Below are positions 36,780 to 48,205 of a stretch of DNA of 64,000 nucleotides, piece by piece. The DNA is from Trichaptum fuscoviolaceum (Eukaryota; Basidiomycota; Agaricomycetes; Hymenochaetales; Trichaptaceae): contig CAJSYZ010000004.1 in assembly GCA_910574455.1 (NCBI GenBank), positions 5,342,599-5,406,598 of the forward strand. Direction: 5' to 3'. The notes below the pieces were generated by a model. The model saw nothing but the letters and a program-made list of their open reading frames with translations, was not told the DNA's origin and did not search any database. Numbering within the stretch: the stretch's first letter is position 1; every line of letters starts with the position of its first letter. The position numbers were made by a program, and so were the translations under genes.

Positions 36780-38140
36780 AAAACTGACCATCGATGCCAA
36801 AAGAATATAGGGCTCTGCAAAAGACTCTTTCGGCACAAGTCCGTACTTCTCAGCGAGCATGAGTTCTCCGTAGCCCGTCAACAGCTGTCTAGGCCCGTAT
36901 GAGCAAATACTCAATACACATGAAGAATAAGGAAATGTACCGGGAACGAAGTATAACCATCATACTTTGCGTTGCTCAGCTTCCCCGTATCCATGAGCCT
37001 TCAGCACGTGCTGTCCGTCCCGGTACAGCCTGTTCACCTTCTACGTGTCGTTCATGCGCCCGAAGCTATCAGTCGGCCAGCCACGTCAGGCATGGGGAAA
37101 GTGTCATTGGCGGCACCAGATTCGTAGCGATGTGGGGTGTCACCTTCGGATTTATAGGGTAGTACTCGTCGACGCTGCGGCTGAAGAACTGATCGAGCTT
37201 GGCGGGCTGCAGCTCTGCAGCCTCAAGTTCCACCTCAGATTTCAGCTGCAATGGACTGATTGCTGTGTTGGAAGGCATTCCATTTCGGACCTTTGCGACA
37301 ATCTCGCCCGCACCGCTCTTTCCATACTTCAGCAGCACTGATGCGATAATTCTACGAGAGACGTCTTCACCCAGTGTCTGAGGTTGTACACCCGCTTTCC
37401 CAACGTCGGTGAAGAAGTCTGTCAGATCTTTGATGCTGAAATCCTTTGCTATATCGTTCCTCATCCTTTCGACATCACCTCTGGTCTGAAGTCCGACGTA
37501 TGCGGCCACTACATTGAATAAGATGGACCAATGTTGCGTGGACAGACCGGACTTCTCCTGTGGCGAAGCTGCTTTGTAAGCCTGCAAGATCGACGCGCAT
37601 GCGCGAATGTCGGGAAGCAAATCCAATCCAGTCATGACTGAACCGATGCGAGTGACGAAATCTAACGCATGAGTGCGGTAATTCCCATCCTTGTCCTTGA
37701 TAAGGAGGACTCTGTCCATCGCGCTGTGCAGCGCCGACTGTAGGCCTCGCAGTCTGCTGACGATCATCTGCGCATCGAGCTCGCCAGATGCCCTCGCGTC
37801 ATTGAGGAACTGCACGCCAGACTGGACAAACTTCTGAAGAAGCTGCAAGGTGTCGGCGTAGCGACCGCGCTGGGCCAAGATGCCGAGGAAGGCGATAAAC
37901 GAATCGTGGTGGCTGCGCCCGAGCGAATACGGGATGGCACCTGCGCGGTATTCCAGATTGAGCACCCGGTCGAGGAGCTCGTCGAACTCCTCCTTAGTAA
38001 GATCAGGATGGCGGTGGAGATGCTCGACATTGAGCTCGAAGACGGCGATCCGGTTGTAGTCGCTGATATGCAAATTGAACCCGTCGCAATTGGCCACATC
38101 CAGACCTCGTTATGAAGGCAGTATAGACCGCTGTACAGGA
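36780..38140 (-). pseudogene. PPR-repeat protein pseudogene, module copy B
   Basis: The minus strand encodes a long stretch near-identical to copy A (28.0-27.6 kb): DYNRIAVFELNVEHLHRHP through RIGSVMTGLDLLPDIRACAS. It also keeps a segment lost in copy A, from ERMRNDIAKDFSIKDL to ELQPAKLDQFFSRSVDEYY (about 37460-37160). It then shifts frame near 37140. A further piece, YGELMLAEKYGLVPKESFAEP, lies at 36800-36880. The upstream PPR half is missing: the sequence runs straight into the COPI beta' piece through two internal deletions near 38100-38160. It is not functional. Confidence 0.65.
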
Positions 38141-40270
38141 AGCGGGGGAAACATCGGCCAGGTCCGCATTCTCAAAGCATTCACGTGCGGGATCAAAGCG
38201 CCAGACGGCCAGCGCGCGGTTGCCGACGTCTTTCCCCTTCGTCCCCGATTCTCGGGTGTTATACACCGTGTGTAGATTGTTGAGTTGAAGCGCGAGGTCG
38301 AACTTATTATGAGGGTCTATTGTAACCTGTAACGCGAGCTCCTTAAGATCTGTGAGAAGGAGAGCGACTGAGTCAGTTTTTCTTTTGAAGGCAGTGATTC
38401 TCAAAGACGTACCCCGAGCTTCTAGGAAACGTGCGACTTTACTCCGCTGCTCTTATGGTACAGATAGCAGAATCTCCTCTGCAGCCTCCATATCTCCACG
38501 CAGGATTGCACTCTGATACTCAATGAGGTTCAAATAAAGGGAGTAACCGAACACTTTAATGTCTTTATCGGCAAGATACACGCGGTTATGAGCGTGGATG
38601 TAGCCCAGCAAGTACATTGGGCTATCATTCCATGTTAGTACGTAGAAGTCCAGGATGAAGAGAGGAAACTTGCTTGTCGAAATGTGTTACGGTTTGCGTT
38701 TCACTGCTAATCAAGTAGTTAAGCCGCTTGGCGGCATTCGTGTAGATGAAACAGTCGCCGATCCACTTCGAGGTCTTGGCGCTAAAGTATTAAGGTCAAT
38801 TAAGACTACAACGAAAGAGTGAACAAGAAATCATACCTTTCAGATATTTCTGCGACAATGTCAAATGCCTCTTCAGCACCCTCATCTCCTGTGTCTACAC
38901 CGGACTCCAGCGCTGCGTTGCACGCCTCACGGTTAAAGCTCAGGACGTAGAACGAGTCGTCGGCAATGATGGCACAAGATTGCCAGATCCAGACCACGAA
39001 ATCTAGATCGAACGTGAAAGAATTCCCTCGCAACTTAGAGTGGAAAGAAAGTGCTTAGGCTCTTGGCATCCGCGTCGATCCTGCGCACGATTTCGCCAGA
39101 CTCCCCATCCCAAAAGACAACGAAGCCGCTTCCACGAGCACCTAAGAAGGACCGCCATGCGATCCTTCAACCGGCCATGATCCAGCACCCTTCATTGCCG
39201 GACTACTCCTCTCCTTGAAGTTCTTGTATACCCGCATCTTCGTCCGCCCTTCCAGCACAGCGTAGATGTTAGAATCAGTTGCCCATGCGAAGGAAGAGCC
39301 GCTGCCGAATGCCTTGTCTCTCCAGGCCAGAGCGGTGTAGATGATATACTCCCCGTCTCCGACCACGGTGATGAAGCGTCCGTTGGGAGAGTATTGAAGA
39401 GCGGTCGCGAAAATTTCTGTCGTACCGAGTTCTCGCACAGACAGCGGTATGCGTTGTCCTTCGGGCGCTTCGTCCTCCGCAGCGCCTTGGAGATTGGCGG
39501 ACAAGACTTCTGTGTTGCGAGTGTACACCACTTTGCCTAATAGATCCATGCTGTACGAAGGCTCGTCCCGGCCAAGTTTGACCACGACTACACCTTCGTC
39601 GTACTCTACGGCAACCCCATTCCCCTGCGGTCGGACGGTAATGCACCATGCGCGTCCAAGAGCGTGGCTCGAGGTATTTTCGAGGCGGTACGTGCCCGAG
39701 TTCCAGAGCTTAATCATACCATCCTCCGAACGACGATCAAGGGCAGACTAGGGTGGAATACGGGCAAACGAGACGTGGTTGGTGTGTGCCTCTAACGTCT
39801 GAACACAGGTGTTGCTGAGGTAGTCCCAGATTTAGATAGTTCGGTCGTCACCGCTCGTGACAAATACAGCTTGTCACCGGGATAGAAGTCGACATAGTTT
39901 ACGTCGCCCTTCTGGTGTGCCTCGAGGGTGAGATTTGGCGTTGAGGAACTGAGCGACCATATCTTCACAGTGCGGTTAGGACAAGAAGAGGCGAAGGTAT
40001 TGGTGTCCTTGGGGTTGAATACAGGGTTCATAATGTAGTGTGTGTGTCCGTCAAATATCTTCAGAGACAATTAGACTGGGCCTAATTAGAAGCAGTGGGT
40101 GTACGCACCCGAATACACTTCCACTATCTATCCCAGTACTATGCCCTGATTGTCATATCATTGCAGCCTGTCAGCACAATGCTAAGTGTTGGGTGAACGA
40201 TAAGACTTCGAATGTAATCTGGATGGGTCTCGAATGCAGTTACTTTCTCGTGAGTGTTAATAGTTGAAGA
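38140..40270 (-). pseudogene. SEC27: COPI beta' (Sec27) pseudogene, module copy B
   Basis: This is the best preserved of the three COPI beta' copies. On the minus strand it has EKVTAFETHPDYIRSLIVHP (40245), DGHTHYIMNPVFNPKDTNTF and VKIWSLSSSTPNLTLEAH (40055-39915), then IKLWNSGTYRLENTSSHAL through VYKNFKERSSPAMKGAGSWP, an open stretch of 191 codons (39717-39142). The second propeller follows (FVVWIWQSCAIIADDSFYVL, 39000-38930), then KWIGDCFIYTNAAKRLNYL (38780), YLADKDIKVFGYSLYLNL (38580), KVARFLEARG and KELALQVTIDPHNKFDLALQ (38350-38290). It ends at WRFDPARECFENAD, where it is fused to the PPR remnant. Stops (for example before EQRSKVARF) and frameshifts show decay. Confidence 0.85.
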
Positions 40271-40444
40271 CTTAGCAACTTGAAACCCGAGGTGGCGTGA
40301 CGCTGCGGAGTTTAAAATTCCCGCGACGGACTTACTAGTACAGTGTCGGACGCGTCGAGAAACGTGTCCTGTCCCCCACTCTCTCACTCTCCTACCACTG
40401 CCTCGTCCTCCATCCATTTCTCTCTTTCTCCATCCACCCACAGT

Positions 40445-41540
40445 ATGCCCTTCAAATCTCGTTCTTTGTTGTTATTGGTATGTTTTCGTTCTCTTCTCAT
40501 GTTTTGTCATCTTTTTCTGATGATTTACTTGTGTGCCACCCGAATGTGACTGTATGCGGACTCGGAGTCACACTCACTGGCAGGTGAGCCGCGTCTGCGT
40601 GGCGATGCGACTTCAAGCCTCAAGACAGTGTCGACACACAAGACTTCTTGCAAGACCCGCCAGGACTTGTGTCGGACAAGGCCTTGTTTGTGCCACCCAA
40701 AAGGTAAGCCTAATTCCTGCCATTTCACGGAGACCATTTCTTCCAGTTTGTCAACAACAGATGGCAGCAAGAAGGTCGCAATCAAGCAGATTCCACGCGC
40801 GAGTATCGACCGAGTCGTTGATTACAGAGAAGTACGTCCTTTCTGACCTGATTTTGCTTAACCCACCCTACTTTACCCCTCTTATAGAATTGTTCATGGA
40901 CCCGCACGACTTCATCACCATCCAAGGTCTGGCTGCCAGCGGTGCTTTGCGAAAGGCAATGACCAGCGCAAAGAAGCTGTTCTGCATGAATGAAAGCAAG
41001 TTCATCATGGTGCAACTTATACGTCTTCCTTTTCTTGTTTCCCTTGACTGGTGACCAGTTGGCTTTGCAGTGCTATGCCGTGGGCACCTTGCACAATCAG
41101 GCTGTCGTCCATCTCGAACTCAAGCCCGACGTCTTCATGGATGAGCAAGGTCGGCTTGTCATCGGGGGCTTCGGCATCGCGCGCGCTTTCAAAGGATACG
41201 TGGTGAGCATTGACGAGGTACTAACTTACAACGACTATTGTCACAAAACTAAGGGCAAGTGTGGCATGACCGGCTACATGGCACCAGAGATGCTCCGCGG
41301 CGACCATTACTCGTACAAGGCCGACAGTTTACCCATTGGCATCATGTTCTACGAGCTTGTCTTCGGCAGGGTGAGTTTCCTGCGTTCAGACTTGACACTC
41401 TTATTGACACCGCCTTCGCGTTACTAGCTGCCTTTCCGTGGGAGGGTGGGATCGCAAGGATCTTGAAGCCAACGCACGGTACGGGAACACGTTTGTCCCT
41501 GGTTCCGCAAGCATTGGCCCGTAGCTCATTAAGCTTATTC
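40445..41540 (+). pseudogene. Protein kinase pseudogene, module copy B
   Basis: This is head to head with the COPI beta' pseudogene. The first exon starts MPFKSRS at 40445. The N-lobe with the glycine loop is replaced by unrelated sequence; the first kinase-like piece is KKVAIKQIPRASIDR (40770). Then come DPHDFITIQGLAASGALRKA (40897), AVGTLHNQAVVHLELKPDVFMDE (41085; HRD Asp lost), GRLVIGGFGIARAFKGY (DFG changed to GFG) and CGMTGYMAPEMLRGDHYSYK (41262) to MFYELVFGR. After an intron the last exon is shifted and truncated at about 41525. The gypsy element is inserted about 250 bp downstream. It is inactive. Confidence 0.75.
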
Positions 41541-41795
41541 ATTATTGATTGTATGTAGTTAGTATTAATATAATATAATTTGCTTTTCATTCTATTATCC
41601 TGTGTGAAAGTAAGAAGGACCGTAAGAATTACATAGGCTTTATATCACCTTCTAGTATATATAATCCTCATAATCCATTATAATCTCTCACAATCACATA
41701 TAAGCACCATAAGTCTGGTAGCAATTATAAGCAAATACGGAGATGATAATGTCTGCAATTGATCATAAGCCTTCATAATGTAAGATAAGGGGTAC
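41541..41795. other. AT-rich subterminal region of the outer element
   Basis: AT-rich sequence carries many TATAATC, CATAAT and ATAAGC motifs. It is homologous to 52255-52700. It ends with GGTAC (41791-41795), the left target duplication of the gypsy element. Confidence 0.7.
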
Positions 41796-42613
41796 TGTCG
41801 AGATCCCGGGCTCCTTTTCTCATTTCCCGCACTTTCCCGCCAAGGATCCCGACATGAGCAGACAATCCCGCGGGGAGAATCCCGCCATTGGATTCCCGGC
41901 GCGAAACCTCATTCCCGAATCGCACGATCCCATGCTCACATGACTTATCCCGCACCGCCGTCCCGGCAACCATGCACGCATACACACACTCATTTACGAC
42001 GACCCGCCACGGCACACGTACATTCACTTATTAACATACGCTCATTAATCCGCTAGTACCTCAAGGTGACGACCTGCAACAGTCTGGCATACCTAGTCTG
42101 GCTAGTCGCGGCCCCGGACCGGACGCTGACGTCCACGGACAGGCCGTAGCCATCTGGAGAGACGGGATAGACATGCCTAGCAGTGCGGTCGTAGCATGTA
42201 TCGTTTGTAGTAGATAGGTGCGCATTGCGCAAGGACACTTAGCGTAGATTAACTATACAGTCTTTACGAAGTAGATAAATAGCTGTAGGCATCGTAAGGA
42301 GCACCCCACTTTTGACCTCTTGTGGAGTGCTTCCTTAGGTGCGATCTCTCTCTTTTCTCCTGTGTAGTTAGTTGCGCAATACTTACTTGTGGAGTGCTTC
42401 CTTAGGGATCCGCTTACTTGACGTTCAAAGCAGTGAAGAGTCCTAGCTGGCCTTGAGAATCCCGCAACGCGCCTGGATAGAATCCCGCGCGTTTCCCGCC
42501 TGAATTCCCACGCTCGTTCCCAGTCGCGAATCCAGATTCCCGAACGCGGGTTCTTGTCGCGAATTCCAGTTTCCCGAAACTGTTTCCCGCTACAATTCCC
42601 GACGGTCGTAACA
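41796..42613 (+). repeat. 5' LTR of the gypsy element
   Basis: This 818-bp LTR has TG...CA ends. It matches 55743-56150 plus 63066-63488 almost exactly. A repeated GTGGAGTGCTTCCTTAGG motif occurs at 42323 and 42390. The primer binding site after 42613 is not obvious; TGGCTCACCGCC starts at 42634 but is displaced from the LTR end. Confidence 0.93.
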
Positions 42614-42702
42614 TTAGGTCAAAAGTCCTGGCTCACCGCCGCTCGGACTCGACACCCTCACGCTCTTTACTTCTACCCCCGCACCCGTACCGCCGACCAG
42701 CG

Positions 42703-43911
42703 ATGCCGTCCCACCAGGAATGGGGAGGACTCGCAGATACCTTCGCTTTCCCGTCCCCGAGCTCCTCGATGGAGGAAGACAAACTCCAGCCCATCCTTGA
42801 TCGCCTCGACACCCTCGAAAAACGCTACTCCAAGCTAGTCAACGAACACAATCAGGTTCAGAACACAGTCGCCCAGCTCAAGCACGCCAACCGGGCGTTA
42901 GAAGCCCAAATCGCGAGCCAGCCCGCCTCCCCGTCTGGGGGTGGAGCAGGGCTCAAGATGAAGCTTCCCGACACCTTCGAAGGCGAACGAGCCAAGCTGG
43001 AAAACTGGATTCACCAGATTAAGCTCTACCTGTTCGGACAACATCCGGGGCTGGACGAAACCCGCAAGGTCGCATTCGCCCTGATGCTACTGCGGGGACC
43101 GGCGCAAGACTGGGCACGACCCATTCTAGATCGACTCCAGGACATCCCGACACCGCCAGAAGCCGCCAGCCTGGAGGCCCTGTTCACCGCCCTTCGCGCC
43201 TCTTACGGAGAAATCGATGCAGACAAAGCCGCAGCCGACAAGCTGATGCGCCTACGCCAGACAGGAACGGTCGCCGAGTTTGCGTCGCAATTCCGTGCCC
43301 TCCAAGCCCTCACCGGGTGGCCCAAGGACGCGACGACGGATGTCATCTACCTCGACATGTTCCGGAAAGGACTCAAAGACCAGGTTCGCCAGCACATCGC
43401 CAGCACAGAGGCGAAGGATATGAAATTCGATGCCTACGTCAATTGGGTTTCCGAGACGGACGAGAAGCTAAGGCTCGCACACGCCTATGGACCAGTATCG
43501 AAGCCAGCGGCTACGCCCCGAAGCAATCCCGGCACCACTAGTTCAGCTCCGCGTACGATCCCGACTGCGGGCGCAAGCTTGACGAAGGATCCCAACGCAA
43601 TGGAGATTGACAGGGTGCGCCGGGAGCGCAGGAGTAAGGGACTATGCTACTACTGCGGAGAGAAAGACCATTTGGTGAGCGATTGCCCAACGCGACCGCC
43701 ATCCCGAAACCTAAAGGCTACGAAATCCACGTCCCCGTTGAGCCCATCGCCCCCCGCGCTCCAGTCGTTCGAAGAAACGCTCAAACGTATGGCGGAACAG
43801 TACATCCAGAATGTGCAGCAGTCCGTGCTACAGAACGCATTTGCCGCCATGACGCCCGCCGCCAAGAACGTTCACAATCCCGAAGCCCCGCCCCCAGCGG
43901 ATTTTCAGTAG
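42703..43911 (+). CDS. gag: Gag polyprotein of gypsy element
   Basis: This is the capsid and nucleocapsid protein of the retrotransposon, 402 residues. It has a coiled-coil-like start (ILDRLDTLEKRYSKLVNEHN), a retrotransposon gag domain (KLPDTFEGERAKLENWIHQI through TGTVAEFASQFRALQ, about residues 86-205) and a CCHC zinc knuckle CYYCGEKDHLVSDC near residue 317. The frame is intact from Met to the TAG at 43909-43911. The pol frame overlaps in the -1 frame from about 43644, so Gag-Pol is likely made by -1 frameshifting; I did not identify the slippery site. Confidence 0.93.
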   Translation: MPSHQEWGGLADTFAFPSPSSSMEEDKLQPILDRLDTLEKRYSKLVNEHNQVQNTVAQLKHANRALEAQIASQPASPSGGGAGLKMKLPDTFEGERAKLENWIHQIKLYLFGQHPGLDETRKVAFALMLLRGPAQDWARPILDRLQDIPTPPEAASLEALFTALRASYGEIDADKAAADKLMRLRQTGTVAEFASQFRALQALTGWPKDATTDVIYLDMFRKGLKDQVRQHIASTEAKDMKFDAYVNWVSETDEKLRLAHAYGPVSKPAATPRSNPGTTSSAPRTIPTAGASLTKDPNAMEIDRVRRERRSKGLCYYCGEKDHLVSDCPTRPPSRNLKATKSTSPLSPSPPALQSFEETLKRMAEQYIQNVQQSVLQNAFAAMTPAAKNVHNPEAPPPADFQ

Positions 43912-45216
43912 GGTCGTATTGCTCAGTCGCACCCTATACGACCCAACCGCCCTTGTGGCCGAAGAACTCTCTTAATAATGGTCCCTTGTATTTAACCATC
44001 TCTACAATAGACCGTTGTCTTCGACGACATTTGAAGTTCCCGGTACAGGTTAGCGACGGAAAGACGGATGCCTTAGCCACAGTAATGTTAGACAGCGGTG
44101 CGTCGGGAACTTTCATAAATTCCCGCTACGTTTCGCGACACGGACTCCAGACCCGGGACTTGGTAATCCTGATACTTTTGCGCAACGCGGACAATTCCCC
44201 GAACGCGATTGGACGCATCACCAAGGAAGTAGTCCTCAACGTCGAGATGAAGGGACACTTAGAACAGTTGACCATGGCCGTCGCGGATATTGGCGACGAC
44301 GATATTATCATGGGGATCGACTGGTTGCGGCACCATAACCCAACCATTGACTGGACCAACGATGTGGTCGATCTCAACCGCTGCCCGCCCCAGTGTGACA
44401 ACCAGCAACGCCTGGTCCCGCTTCCCCGCCTCGCCATAGCAGAAGAAGTCGAGACCCCCTGGGGGCCCGACAGGACCCAGGCCGAATGGGAAGCTGTCCC
44501 ACCGGGATTTCGGTACTCAGAAAAATATTGGGACCTGTACCACGACGCCGAATCCTACTTCGTCACGACGGACGACCATTTTGCGTACAAAATTGCCGCC
44601 TCGTACACTCACTCCCAGGCCATCGCTGAGAAGTCAGCGGTAAAGGAAGGCGAGAAAACCTTCGAAGAACTAGTTCCCCCCGAATTCCGTGAGTTTGCCG
44701 ACATTTTTTCGAAAGTTGAATCCGAAAGGCTTCCACTGCGCAAGCCGTATGATCACGCCATAGATTTAGAACCCGGGAAGGTTCCCCCGTACAGCAAAAT
44801 CTATCCCTTGGCCCCGACCGAACGCGACGCCCTTCGCGAATTCGTTGACGAAAACTTGCGCAAAGGGTACATACGACCTTCGAAATCCCCTGCAGCGGCT
44901 CCCGTCTTCTTTATCAAGAAAAAGGACGGAACCTTGCGCATGGTAGTCGATTACCGACGATTGAACCATATCACGGTCAAGAATCGATACCCGCTTCCCC
45001 TCACGATGGAACTCGTAGACGCACTGCAAAAGGCGAAGGTTTTCACGACGTTAGATTTGCGATGGGGCTACCACAACGTGCGACTGAAGCAAGGCGACGA
45101 GTGGAAGGCCGCATTTCGGACTCAGGCAGGACATTTCGAACCAACGGTGATGACATTCGGGCTCACGAATGCCCCGGCGACCTTCCAGCACATGATGAAC
45201 GATATCTTCAAGGACC
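43644..45216 (+). pseudogene. pol: Pol, first part: protease and start of reverse transcriptase
   Basis: This is open in the -1 frame relative to gag. It contains the retroviral-type protease motif LDSGAS near 44090 and GIDWLRHHNPTIDW near 44315. The reverse transcriptase follows (LEPGKVPPYSKIYPLAPTER, PVFFIKKKDGTLRMVVDYRR, TTLDLRWGYHNVRLKQGDEW, TFGLTNAPATFQHMMNDIF). It is cut before the YLDD catalytic box by the 8.05-kb element at 45217. The reading resumes in the same frame at 53276, so the insertion is the only break seen in this part of pol. Confidence 0.93.
45209..45216. repeat. 8-bp target site duplication CAAGGACC, left copy
   Basis: This is identical to 53268-53275 on the other side of the 8.05-kb element. 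Taking one copy away restores the pol frame. Confidence 0.85.
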
Positions 45217-45479
45217 ACCAGTACCAACTAATAATCTTATGGATATGCGATAATTATCGCAACCCGTTTCTAAAGTTATCGCGATAACTTCGGCAGGCCT
45301 TCGGCAGCTCGTTCTGCCTTTCAGCTCTGCCTGGGCCGCGCGTGCCGTCGCAGCCTTGTCAGGGCTTTGCCCGGCTGCGCAGCAGGGGCCCCATACTCAT
45401 TTGAAATAAATATTATATTAATTTACAGTGCCTGGACTACAGTCCAGGCCTATCTAGCATTTCAAATAAATACTTTAAA

Positions 45480-45977
45480 TACAAAAAAGCACGCGCTAGG
45501 GCAGTGCGCGTGGCGGCCTTGCGCGCGCGCACGCGGCGGGGAATAGTGCGCAATTCCCGCCACCCCCGGTGGGGTGGTGCGCAGCCCATGCGTGGCGCAA
45601 TGGGCCCGCTGTCCTCTGGACAGTCCCATGGTGCGCGGACACGCTGCAGGAGAGGAGAAGCGCACCGCGCGAGGCCTCGCTTCTCGCTCCCGGACGTGCT
45701 GCTGCGCGACCGCATTGAAGTCAGCGACCTCCTCGTCCTTGGCAAAGATGCTCAGCTCGATTTCGCTCGTGAAATAATGAGGAAGGTTGGCTGCTTGTGG
45801 TCGATCTGCTTGAGGATAGGCCGGCGACACGGAAAAGGACGTGTGAGCTCGCAAGCGTCTATCACGCACGGCTCAATGGAGTGTGGCACAACTGCAGTGA
45901 AGAACGAGTCACTGTCAGTCAAATCTGATGTGCTACTCACCTTCGCAAATACGACCTAGAGCTAAATGGAATGAAGC
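45480..45977. other. Unrecognised cargo next to the Hsp70 fragment
   Basis: A minus-strand open frame of 135 codons (45462-45869) is low in complexity and GC-rich. It contains TSEIELSIFAKDEEVADFNAV but matches no family I know. It may be the decayed 3' neighbour of the Hsp70 piece. Confidence 0.3.
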
Positions 45978-46232
45978 ACCGCCAGGGAATGCACCGCCCG
46001 CACCGCAGAAGAACTTCTGCATGAAGGAGTTTGCAACACTCTCCAGGTCCGTGTGCTTGTCCTCATACTCCTGCTTCGATGCTTCATGCGAGGCGTCGAG
46101 CCATGAAATCGTCTCGTTGACGGTAGCCTCTAGCATGACCGGGTCCTCGGATTCGAACTTGTCCTGGAGCTTCTCGTCGGCCAGAGAGTTAACGAGGTTG
46201 TAGGAGTAGGACTCGTCGCCCGAGGCCTCGAA
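45978..46232 (-). pseudogene. Hsp70 C-terminal fragment
   Basis: The minus strand encodes the C-terminal lid of a cytosolic Hsp70: ESYSYNLVNSLADEKLQDKF, VNETISWLDASHEASKQEYE, DKHTDLESVANSFMQKFF, then the Gly-rich GAGGAFPGG before the usual EEVD end. That end is missing; the reading continues into unrelated residues (ASFHLALGRICEGE). No ATPase or substrate domain is found upstream; the preceding 60 codons of the same frame are not Hsp70. It is a fragment of about 85 codons carried by the 8.05-kb element. Confidence 0.85.
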
Positions 46233-46439
46233 AGCTGCGCTTGTGAGCATACAGCTCGCGCCCGAGAGGCGAGAGGCTGCGGAAGCAGAAGCAAGACGGC
46301 ATTTGCGCGAAGCAAACGCCTTCTTGCCCATCATCCATTGCTCCGAGAGCTTGAGGAAGAGTGAAGAAAGATAGAAAGACGACGTTCGTGATGCGTGCAG
46401 ATAGCGCGCCACGACCCTGAGAATCGCGTGAAATTACCA

Positions 46440-47320
46440 CATATGGTATGTCTCTGAATTTTATTTTGCTACAAACATATCAATAACATACACTTTGAAT
46501 TTAATGTAGGCAAACTGAGCTCAGGCACAGTGCTTTATTACAATATAAATATTGTTATGTAGGTACTGAAAAATAGTGGAGGTCAAAGGATAGGCTGGCA
46601 AGCGTGCACATTAGGAACTACACCAGAAATGCATGATCCATGCATATATGTTCATAATGTTAGATTTCTCTCGTACTTTATATCACTCATATCACCTCAG
46701 TAAATTCATGTCATACTTAATGTACATGAATAAAACTCTCATAAACGTTTGGTCACTTATCCGTCATTATACGATGCTGAATAAATACAACAATCCCAAA
46801 AAGTGGCCATTTTGTGCACTTTTGGGTCAATTCTCAACATTTGCAGCTAGTTTCACTTTATTAATGACGATTAAAAATTACAGATATGTTACATAGCAAT
46901 AATAGATATCATAATGAAACAAATTTAGGCGTTAGATTAGAGGTTTTGAAGAAAACAGTTGTGAGGTACACAAATGAGTCCGAGAGTCGAACACATGTGT
47001 ACAAGTTTCACTCGAAGTGATGCATTCGAAGCACCATTTCGAGTTCAACCACTTCCACTATACCTATCAACAAAATTCTTTTTTATACTTCTTCCTATTG
47101 CTTAGGACTGCTATCTGACAAAGAATGATAGTCTCAGAGACACTCAAACAAATACAAATGAATAAATACTGTTGGAACAGCAGTTTTTAGCATTGTTATG
47201 CTACTTGTTCAACAACAAAGTACATTAATGCTATTAAAATAAATATGATAATTTACTGTTAGACTATTTATGTTGCGTAGAATAATGTGCCTGAAACACA
47301 CTCAAACGATTGTTTTAAAA
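46440..47320. other. AT-rich, no recognised gene
   Basis: Only short open frames without motifs are present inside the 8.05-kb element. Confidence 0.6.
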
Positions 47321-47328
47321 TTGAGTGA

Positions 47329-47384
47329 AAAGTGTGTCCGGCGATGCCTCGGGTGAATGCTCCGGGAATCGCCGGACACACTTT
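47329..47384. repeat. 17-bp perfect inverted repeat with 22-nt loop
   Basis: AAAGTGTGTCCGGCGAT (47329-47345) pairs with ATCGCCGGACACACTTT (47368-47384). The loop contains a second weak pairing (CCTCGGG/CTCCGGG). It sits in AT-rich surroundings inside the 8.05-kb element. It could be a terminator-like or small-RNA hairpin, or the fold-back remnant of an insertion. Confidence 0.6.
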
Positions 47385-47545
47385 GAGGACGTAGACGTGT
47401 CGAAGGCCACCTTCGACAATGTCTTTAAATTGTTTGATTCACTCCTTGCACACAATTTTTTCACGTTTCAAATGTATATATATTCGCGATTGTATTTAAG
47501 TAATAAAATACATAATCCTAATACAAAAAAAAGAGAACAAGCATA

Positions 47546-48205
47546 CTAGGATGAGCCTTTGCGTCTGTGCACAATCTTCGTGATTGTACACAGACGCGAA
47601 GGATCATCCTTGCCTGAATCATCCTGTCTCGCTGTGCCTCTGTGCATCCCGTACACAGCCGTACTTCTCGCGCCGCCGCTTGCTCTCGTCACGTAGTATT
47701 TGCGTGAAGCTTGCGCTGTCGTCTGAGTCTGACGTGTACCTGGCTTGGAACTGATGTTCGAGCCATACCGTGCGCGCTTTCGGGGCCTCTTGCTGCAGGA
47801 CCAGTGGTGGAGAGCGCGGTCGGGTGCGGATGCTTGTCTGAAGGACCTGCAGCCTAAGGTGTCAGTGAGGGTGTTTGCTGTGTCTGGTATCTTACAATAG
47901 CTGGTGTTGCAATCGCTTGCAAGTGCCTGACAGACACATTGAAAAGGTTTGGATCCCTGATCACGGTGCATCAAGGTAGACCAAGAAAAGGGAAGAAATC
48001 TCTTGTAATAATGTGTGACAGCGCCAGGCGGACGCAATTGTCGCTGTCTGCGCTGCGATTGTTGCGATTGTTGTGTTTGCAGCAACGTCAGCCTTGAGGA
48101 AGTTGAGCTTGCTTGAATTTGCTGCTGTTGCCGTGCTTGGATTTGGGAAAGCGGGGGAACAATGGACATGAGCAGCGTCCTGTGGTATCGTTGACGTTCC
48201 TGCAA
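47546..48205 (-). CDS. Gln-rich hypothetical frame, family not recognised
   Basis: This is an open frame of 219 codons inside the 8.05-kb element. The N-terminal third is Gln-rich (IQARQQQQIQASS, QTQQSQQSQRRQRQ); the rest has basic patches (CSKRPRKRARYG). No known domain was recognised. Alternative frames show intron-like signals, so the true product may be spliced differently. Low complexity makes it uncertain that this is a gene. Confidence 0.25.
   Translation of the reverse strand: MQERQRYHRTLLMSIVPPLSQIQARQQQQIQASSTSSRLTLLQTQQSQQSQRRQRQLRPPGAVTHYYKRFLPFSWSTLMHRDQGSKPFQCVCQALASDCNTSYCKIPDTANTLTDTLGCRSFRQASAPDRALHHWSCSKRPRKRARYGSNISSKPGTRQTQTTAQASRKYYVTRASGGARSTAVYGMHRGTARQDDSGKDDPSRLCTITKIVHRRKGSS

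Noticed and set aside
41796..42613. LTR copies at 41.8 and 55.7 kb as two independent solo elements
   Set aside because: Gag and pol lie between them in the right order, and identical GGTAC flanks occur only at the outermost ends, so they are the two LTRs of one element.
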